DNA of 9,319 nucleotides from an uncultured Lachnospiraceae bacterium (GTDB lineage Bacteria > Bacillota > Clostridia > Lachnospirales > Lachnospiraceae), in the NCBI GenBank assembly GCA_947003375.1, contig CAMQOJ010000139.1, positions 1 to 9,319 of the forward strand. Direction: 5' to 3'. The notes beneath the pieces were generated by a model. It was not told the origin of the DNA. It saw nothing but the letters and a program-made list of their open reading frames with translations, and made no database searches. A program made the translations under genes and the position numbers. Numbering within the stretch: position 1 is the first letter of the stretch; each line of letters opens with the position of its first letter. Positions 6,004-9,319 of this stretch are shown here, piece after piece.

Positions 6004-7677
6004 TCACATCTTCTTCACCAGGGCCGTCTTCTGGAAGAATGAGATGCCGTAGCACAACACCTGCGTATATCCGTTCAGGTTCTCCGCATACTGGTTCTCC
6101 GCAATCTGCTTCAGCGCCTCGTCGCACCAGTGTTCCATCCTTTTCCCGCTCTCCGCCTTCTTCGCTTCGATGATGATGGCCCGGCGGTTCTGCTTATCCC
6201 TGAGGTCGATGTCCGGCCTTCCCAGGCCCCGCTCCCTGTTGGACTGGACGCTGTAGCCGCCCCGTCCCACAAACAGGCCGGCCAGGAACGCGTGGTAATA
6301 ATCCTCATGGTAATCCATGTAGCTGATTGTCTGCCATAATAAATCCGACAGGATTCCGGACGCCGCTTCTGCGTTCCCGTCCCACAGAGCGTTCATCAGC
6401 TCCTGAATCCGCGATACAGGGACGGTCTGCTTAAAACGGTCCACCACAGCGGTCCGGAAGATTCCCGCAATCTCCCTGTTGGGAATCCGCAGCTCCACCT
6501 GCTGCGGGCTTTCTTCTCCCACGTTATCGTCTTCCATATGAACAGTCGTCACATAGCCTGTCATCAGGAGGACGCTCCACAGATTGCTCTCCGAAGCATA
6601 TGCCTGTTCGTAAGTCAATGAGTTCGTAATGAGCTCTGAAATCGTCCCGCCGTTGAGAAGGGCCTCAAATTTTTCGGAGACATCAATGTCCCGCATTTCG
6701 AAGAACGCCCTGATTGCATCGTTGCCGCTGGTGTTTTCCCAGTAATTCTTCGGTTTCGCATCCTTCCTCTTCAGCAGCGCGGACACGTAATTCACCACAT
6801 CCCACGGACAGTAGGCTTCCGTATCACCGAAGACATATCCGTCGTACCACTCCCGGATAAGCTCCATTTTCTCCGTCAGGTCGAAGGTTTCCAGCATCCG
6901 CTCCACTTCCCCCTGCGTAAATCCGAAATACTGCGCGAAATCCTCATCCAGGACGGAATAGGACGCGAAATTATTTACGCCAGTGAAGATGCTCTCCTTG
7001 GGAATCCGCAGGCATCCTGTCACGACGGCAAACTTGAGATGCTCGTTAGTCTTGAGGGACATGCTCATGATTCCGCGTATGACATCCAGCATCTGCCGAT
7101 AGAATCCGTTCGCATTCGCCTTGGCCAGGGGGACATCGTATTCGTCAATCAGAAGGACCACAGGCTTCCCGTACACTGTATGCATCATGCGCATAAGTGT
7201 TTTCAGAGAAGTCTGTATATCCACTTCATCTGCCGTCTCGTACATCAGCCTGTGGAAAACAGCGGCATCTGCGGGATTGACGGCAGACTCTTTGCCAAGG
7301 CTTTCATATCGCTTGCACACGTCCGCGACAACTGCCTTCAGCTTACCGAAAGCCAAATCAAAGCTGCGCCCCTCCACATCCTTGAGGGAAAGGAACAATG
7401 TGGGATACTGGTTCATGTATTCCGCGCAGAATGACGGATGCTCCATGATGCGCAGCCCTTCAAAGGCATCGCCCCCTTCTTTCCTGGAGATGTCGAAAAA
7501 GCTCTCCATCATCTTCATGGTGAGGGTCTTTCCAAAGCGGCGCGGGCGGGTGAACAGGGTGACGGCATTGTTCTTCTCTACGAGCTCATAGAGCAGATCC
7601 GTTTTATCCACATAATAACTTCCGGCCTTGCGCAGTGCGATGAAATCCTCACCGCCCACAGCTATTCTCTGTACCAT
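6004..7677 (-). CDS. AAA-ATPase-like protein with C-terminal PD-(D/E)XK nuclease domain
   Basis: This 557-residue protein is of the AAA-ATPase-like plus DUF1703-type nuclease architecture, widespread and often multicopy in Clostridia and Bacteroidetes. The N-terminal P-loop variant is RPRRFGKT (residues 44-51), preceded by the typical YYVDKTDLLYELVE. Walker B is VVLLIDEYD (173-181). The C-terminus carries a PD-(D/E)XK core: GRPD with Asp489, then IIIEAKK with Glu504 and Lys506, so the catalytic set looks intact. The length is normal for the family. AAAGGAGG (7683-7690) is 5 bases from the ATG. It has its own promoter and stands alone between other transcription units. The biological role of the family is unsettled; nucleic-acid cleavage or mobile-element and defence functions are proposed from the domains. 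The domain call is firm; the role is not known. Confidence 0.92.
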   Translation of the reverse strand: MVQRIAVGGEDFIALRKAGSYYVDKTDLLYELVEKNNAVTLFTRPRRFGKTLTMKMMESFFDISRKEGGDAFEGLRIMEHPSFCAEYMNQYPTLFLSLKDVEGRSFDLAFGKLKAVVADVCKRYESLGKESAVNPADAAVFHRLMYETADEVDIQTSLKTLMRMMHTVYGKPVVLLIDEYDVPLAKANANGFYRQMLDVIRGIMSMSLKTNEHLKFAVVTGCLRIPKESIFTGVNNFASYSVLDEDFAQYFGFTQGEVERMLETFDLTEKMELIREWYDGYVFGDTEAYCPWDVVNYVSALLKRKDAKPKNYWENTSGNDAIRAFFEMRDIDVSEKFEALLNGGTISELITNSLTYEQAYASESNLWSVLLMTGYVTTVHMEDDNVGEESPQQVELRIPNREIAGIFRTAVVDRFKQTVPVSRIQELMNALWDGNAEAASGILSDLLWQTISYMDYHEDYYHAFLAGLFVGRGGYSVQSNRERGLGRPDIDLRDKQNRRAIIIEAKKAESGKRMEHWCDEALKQIAENQYAENLNGYTQVLCYGISFFQKTALVKKM

Positions 7678-7703
7678 CTGCTCCTCCTTTCCGGGACAAC
7701 TCC

Positions 7704-7732
7704 ATTATAACCGCTCAGCCCCTGAATGGCAA
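7704..7732 (-). promoter_or_regulatory. Sigma-A promoter of the AAA/nuclease gene
   Basis: On the minus strand TTGCCA (7727-7732, five of six consensus) and TATAAT (7704-7709, perfect) are separated by 17 bases. The ribosome binding site and ATG at 7677 follow within about 25 bases, giving a short leader. No operator-like repeat is obvious. Confidence 0.8.
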
Positions 7733-7824
7733 GGCTTTCCCCCGCGAGCCAGACCGCCTGGCTTGTTCCGCATCCGTCAGCATGCTTTCCGCCCCATGGC
7801 CCACGGAAAAATCTCCCGGGGATA

Positions 7825-7853
7825 TGGACGGCAGCGCGGATTTATGTTACAAT
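7825..7853 (+). promoter_or_regulatory. Extended -10 promoter upstream of the 139-residue exported protein gene
   Basis: TGGACG (7825-7830) serves as a weak -35. It is followed after 17 bases by TACAAT (7848-7853), which is preceded by TG at 7845-7846 and so forms an extended -10. The predicted start of transcription near 7860 leaves a short leader before GGGGAGGG and the ATG at 7885. Confidence 0.65.
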
Positions 7854-7884
7854 GTCTACACTTACAGATTCAGGGGAGGGCCTC

Positions 7885-8304
7885 ATGCGCCGTTACAGGA
7901 AGCCAGTCTATCTCTTGTGGATTCTATGCGTCCTGCTTTTCGGAATGTGCTTTGACAGTGTCGGGGCAGATTCCTTTTCGGCGTCCGCTCCCTCCTGTGA
8001 GGAGGAAGGGGTTCTTTCCGGCGCGGCCTCTCTGCATGCCCGGCGAAGGATCCCTCCCGCGGAGCAGGCTTACGCGCCAAAGGCCATGAACCATGGGGAA
8101 ACAGTCCTCGTCCCCTGCCAGGCCATGCGCAGGAGCCCCTCCCGTCCGGGCCGCGGCCTTGTCTTCGCAGCCCTGCCCGGAGATTCCTTCTCTGTCCATG
8201 GAGCCTCTGTCCGCAGAGCCGATTCCCCTGCGGGCTTCCATGAAGTCACCAGCAATACTGTCATCATAGGCTACATCCATCGACAGGATGGCGAGAAAGC
8301 CTGA
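7885..8304 (+). CDS. Hypothetical small exported protein
   Basis: This 139-residue protein is not recognised. It begins MRRYRKPVYLLWILCVLLF, a basic N-terminus followed by a hydrophobic stretch (about residues 8-23). A plausible signal-peptidase site lies after VGA (residue 28); alternatively the segment stays as a membrane anchor. The remainder is polar, Ser/Pro/Arg/Ala-rich and without a recognisable fold, ending in a compact segment SNTVIIGYIHRQDGEKA that looks more ordered than what precedes it. The start at 7885 is supported by GGAGG (7875-7879) with 5-base spacing; an open frame further upstream precedes the promoter and is rejected. A 47-residue membrane protein gene lies 124 bases downstream on the same strand with no clear terminator between, so the two may be co-expressed. 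That the frame is real rests on promoter, ribosome binding site and signal sequence. Confidence 0.65.
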   Translation: MRRYRKPVYLLWILCVLLFGMCFDSVGADSFSASAPSCEEEGVLSGAASLHARRRIPPAEQAYAPKAMNHGETVLVPCQAMRRSPSRPGRGLVFAALPGDSFSVHGASVRRADSPAGFHEVTSNTVIIGYIHRQDGEKA

Positions 8305-8341
8305 TTTTCCCGGTATCGGAAACCTGAAAGCAGACTCAGAA

Positions 8342-8372
8342 GCAAACTCTTGCCATGCAAGGGTCTGTTTGC
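8342..8372 (+). other. Hairpin in the gap before the 47-residue membrane protein gene
   Basis: GCAAAC (8342-8347) pairs with GTTTGC (8367-8372), and inside it CTTGC (8349-8353) pairs with GCAAG (8357-8361) around a CAT loop. An alternative pairing of CAGAC (near 8331) with GTCTG (8363-8367) is mutually exclusive with the outer stem. There is no T-tract, so it is not a terminator. CTCTTGCATGC recurs imperfectly about 45 bases later. It may be an mRNA structure between two co-transcribed genes. Nothing else is visible in 8305-8414. Confidence 0.35.
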
Positions 8373-8428
8373 GGTGCCAATCCGCCTGACCTCTTGCATG
8401 CGGAATTCGAAAAAAGGAGAATCATACC

Positions 8429-8572
8429 ATGAATATCGGATATCTGATTTTGACCATCTTCGGCGGAGCCATAGGAGCCCTGTCCACCCTGTACATCATC
8501 GTGTCCCTCTTCGGGACCATCGGCTATAAGATATACCGGAAGATAAAGTTCGGGATTTCGCTCTATAAATAA
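8429..8572 (+). CDS. Small single-span membrane protein, 47 residues
   Basis: This small frame encodes MNIGYLILTIFGGAIGALST followed by LYIIVSLFGTIGYKIYRKIKFGISLYK. It has a long hydrophobic N-terminal half (about residues 4-31), with small-residue motifs GGAIGA, and a basic C-terminal tail KIYRKIKFGISLYK. That predicts one membrane helix with the tail inside the cell. A good ribosome binding site, AAAAAAGGAG (to 8419), precedes the ATG by 9 bases. The codon structure and strict hydrophobic pattern argue that it is a real gene. Its family is not recognised with certainty; similar tiny membrane proteins are common in Clostridia. It may be co-transcribed with the exported protein gene upstream. 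Confidence 0.75.
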   Translation: MNIGYLILTIFGGAIGALSTLYIIVSLFGTIGYKIYRKIKFGISLYK

Positions 8573-8591
8573 CGTTTCAACATATTTTCCT

Positions 8592-8633
8592 AAAAAGCCC
8601 CCTCTCCCCGCCGTATGCGCGTGAGAGAGGGGG
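8592..8633 (-). terminator. Hairpin with T-tract facing the minus strand
   Basis: CCCCCTCTC (8598-8606) pairs perfectly with GAGAGGGGG (8625-8633) around an 18-base loop. The A-run at 8592-8596 becomes CTTTTTA on the minus strand, giving a good intrinsic terminator in that direction. On the plus strand the hairpin is followed by ACAAGCC, without T's. It sits 25 bases after the stop of the 47-residue gene, so it may also end that transcript weakly. No minus-strand gene that needs it is visible to the right. Confidence 0.6.
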
Positions 8634-8695
8634 ACAAGCCACTATACACAGGCCTGATACGGCGGCGAAAACGGCTCGAAAATGCAAAATGGCTA

Positions 8696-8724
8696 TTGAC
8701 ACCCCTCCCGTCCTGTGCTACACT
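8696..8724 (+). promoter_or_regulatory. Sigma-A promoter of the riboswitch-controlled exporter
   Basis: TTGACA (8696-8701, perfect) and TACACT (8719-8724) are separated by 17 bases, and TG at 8716-8717 forms an extended -10. Transcription should begin near 8731, just ahead of the aptamer. Together with the aptamer, terminator and leader, this promoter occupies the otherwise gene-free stretch 8573-8955. Confidence 0.85.
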
Positions 8725-8747
8725 GACAGGAATGATAGAAATGCCTT

Positions 8748-8834
8748 TATGAGGGAGTAGTCAGCGCGATTTGCGTGGCAAGTCAACAAACGCGGCCTTT
8801 TAGGTCTGGCTTGTCTTAAATAACGAGACTCATA
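8748..8834 (+). ncRNA. yybP-ykoY (Mn2+-sensing) riboswitch aptamer
   Basis: Helix P1 pairs TATGAG (8748-8753) with CTCATA (8829-8834). Immediately inside it is the conserved loop GGAGTAG (8754-8760). A P2 hairpin follows: GTCAGCGC (8760-8767) with GCGTGGC (8773-8779). P3 pairs CAAGTC (8779-8784) with GGCTTG (8808-8813), enclosing the conserved TCAACA segment and a small hairpin GGCCT/AGGTC (8794-8806). The 3' loop AATAACGAGAC closes the structure. The elements GGAGUAG, GUCAACA, CUGGCUU and ACGAGAC match the remembered yybP-ykoY consensus and the E. coli alx element. This class binds Mn2+ where the two loops dock. It lies between a strong promoter and a metal-exporter-type gene, which is the expected context. 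Confidence 0.92.
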
Positions 8835-8901
8835 CATAGCTGTGGAACGGGCAGGACGCTTTGGCTCTGCCGGGATTTTCTCCGCTATGCATGAGTCTTT
8901 T
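8827..8901 (+). terminator. Intrinsic terminator, expression platform of the Mn2+ riboswitch
   Basis: GACTCATACATAGC (8827-8840) pairs with GCTATGCATGAGTC (8884-8897). Thirteen of 14 positions match, with one A-C mismatch, and TTTTCTCT follows. An inner hairpin, GGCAG (8850-8854) with CTGCC (8867-8871), fills the loop. The left arm includes 8829-8834, the 3' strand of aptamer helix P1. The two folds are therefore exclusive: metal-stabilised P1 prevents the terminator and lets transcription reach the exporter gene, whereas low metal leads to termination. This is an ON switch, read directly from the overlap. Confidence 0.88.
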
Positions 8902-8955
8902 CTCTGTGGAGGAGACACAGGCTCCCTGAAAGCACGAAAGAAAGAGGATGGAAAA

Positions 8956-9273
8956 ATGGAATTGGCAACGGTCATCTTTTTGTTTCTCGTAGGAATCGTA
9001 TTCATCGTGAAGGGCGGGGACTTCTTCGTGGACGCCGCCTCCTGGATCGCGGAGGTCAGCGGCATCCCCAAGCTGATCGTGGGGGCCACAATCGTCAGCC
9101 TGGCCACCACCCTGCCGGAGATGCTGGTGTCCGTCATGGCCGCGGCAAAGGGCAGCGTGGACATGGCCATCGGCAATGCCGTGGGCAGCGTCACCGCCAA
9201 CATCGGCCTGATCATGGCGATTTCGCTGATCTGCATGCCGGGCATCATAAAGCGGGCGGATTATCTCATGAAG
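8956..9273 (+). CDS. CaCA-family cation antiporter (putative Mn2+/Ca2+ exporter), 3'-truncated
   Basis: The first 106 residues of a calcium/cation antiporter (YrbG/NCX-like) are present. The N-terminal helix MELATVIFLFLVGIVFIVKG is followed by GGDFFVDAASWIAE. The alpha-1 repeat spans residues 43-82: GATIVSLATTLPE with Glu55 as expected ion ligand, then GNAVGS (73-78) and Asn82. Canonical members have GTSLPE and GSN here; this one has ATTLPE and GSV, so a Ser ligand is replaced by Thr. Full-length members are about 300-350 residues with a second alpha repeat, which is missing. AGAGG (8943-8947) supports the ATG at 8956; an ATG at 8948 is out of frame. The frame stays open through the adapter at 9274, but residues beyond 106 (LSLIHISEPTR) are artefact. 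Control by a Mn2+ riboswitch argues for Mn2+ efflux. Confidence 0.88.
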
Positions 9274-9319
9274 CTGTCTCTTATACACATCTCCGAGCCC
9301 ACGAGACAGATGAGGATCT
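9274..9319. other. Illumina Nextera adapter contamination
   Basis: CTGTCTCTTATACACATCT (9274-9292) is the Tn5 mosaic end used in Nextera libraries. CCGAGCCCACGAGAC (9293-9307) is the read-2 adapter. Then come an 8-base index-like AGATGAGG (9308-9315) and ATCT, the start of the P7 side. These bases are library adapter, not genome. They create the false peptide LSLIHISEPTR on the plus strand and a false MYKRQ start on the minus strand. Confidence 0.97.

Noticed and set aside
7726..7884. Upstream extension of the small exported protein
   Set aside because: It precedes the extended -10 promoter and would bury the signal sequence. ATG 7885 has a proper ribosome binding site and places the hydrophobic core at the N-terminus.
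8718..9288. Two minus-strand open frames of 176 and 152 codons over the riboswitch and exporter
   Set aside because: They oppose a conserved riboswitch and the CaCA frame. One starts within the adapter (MYKRQ), so it cannot be a genomic gene.

Overview
The window looks like a draft or metagenome-derived contig from a GC-rich gut-type Firmicute, most likely Lachnospiraceae. This is inferred from three things: the LplB/LplC-type sugar ABC cassette without its own ATPase, the solitary AAA-like/PD-(D/E)XK gene common in Clostridia, and the Gram-positive style ribosome binding sites and sigma-A promoters. The left end cuts a gene. The right end runs into Illumina Nextera adapter sequence, so the last 46 bases (9274-9319) are not biological.

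Layout. (1) 3-1301, plus: the 3' part of a leucine-rich-repeat protein, followed by a strong GC-rich bidirectional hairpin terminator. (2) 5224-1435, minus: a carbohydrate ABC importer operon in the order LplB-type permease, LplC-type permease, lipoprotein solute-binding protein. It has no ATPase and no catabolic genes in view. (3) 5377-5892: two small ribbon-helix-helix (RHH) DNA-binding proteins transcribed divergently. Each has a near-perfect sigma-A promoter whose -35/-10 spacer carries GGTTCAC repeats, so the pair looks like a self-contained, cross-regulated switch. (4) 6004-7677, minus: an AAA-ATPase-like protein with a C-terminal PD-(D/E)XK nuclease domain and its own promoter. (5) 7885-8572, plus: a 139-residue protein with an N-terminal export signal, and a 47-residue single-span membrane protein; both are unrecognised. 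(6) 8696-9273, plus: a strong promoter, a yybP-ykoY (Mn2+) riboswitch, an overlapping intrinsic terminator, and the first 106 codons of a Ca2+/cation antiporter (CaCA) family exporter, which the adapter truncates.

The best-resolved regulatory unit is (6). The 3' strand of aptamer helix P1 is also part of the 5' strand of the terminator, so metal binding should block termination and switch on an efflux pump. The least described parts are the RHH pair with its repeat-laden promoters and the two small membrane or exported proteins. The ABC importer probably takes up oligosaccharides and borrows a shared MsmX-type ATPase encoded elsewhere.
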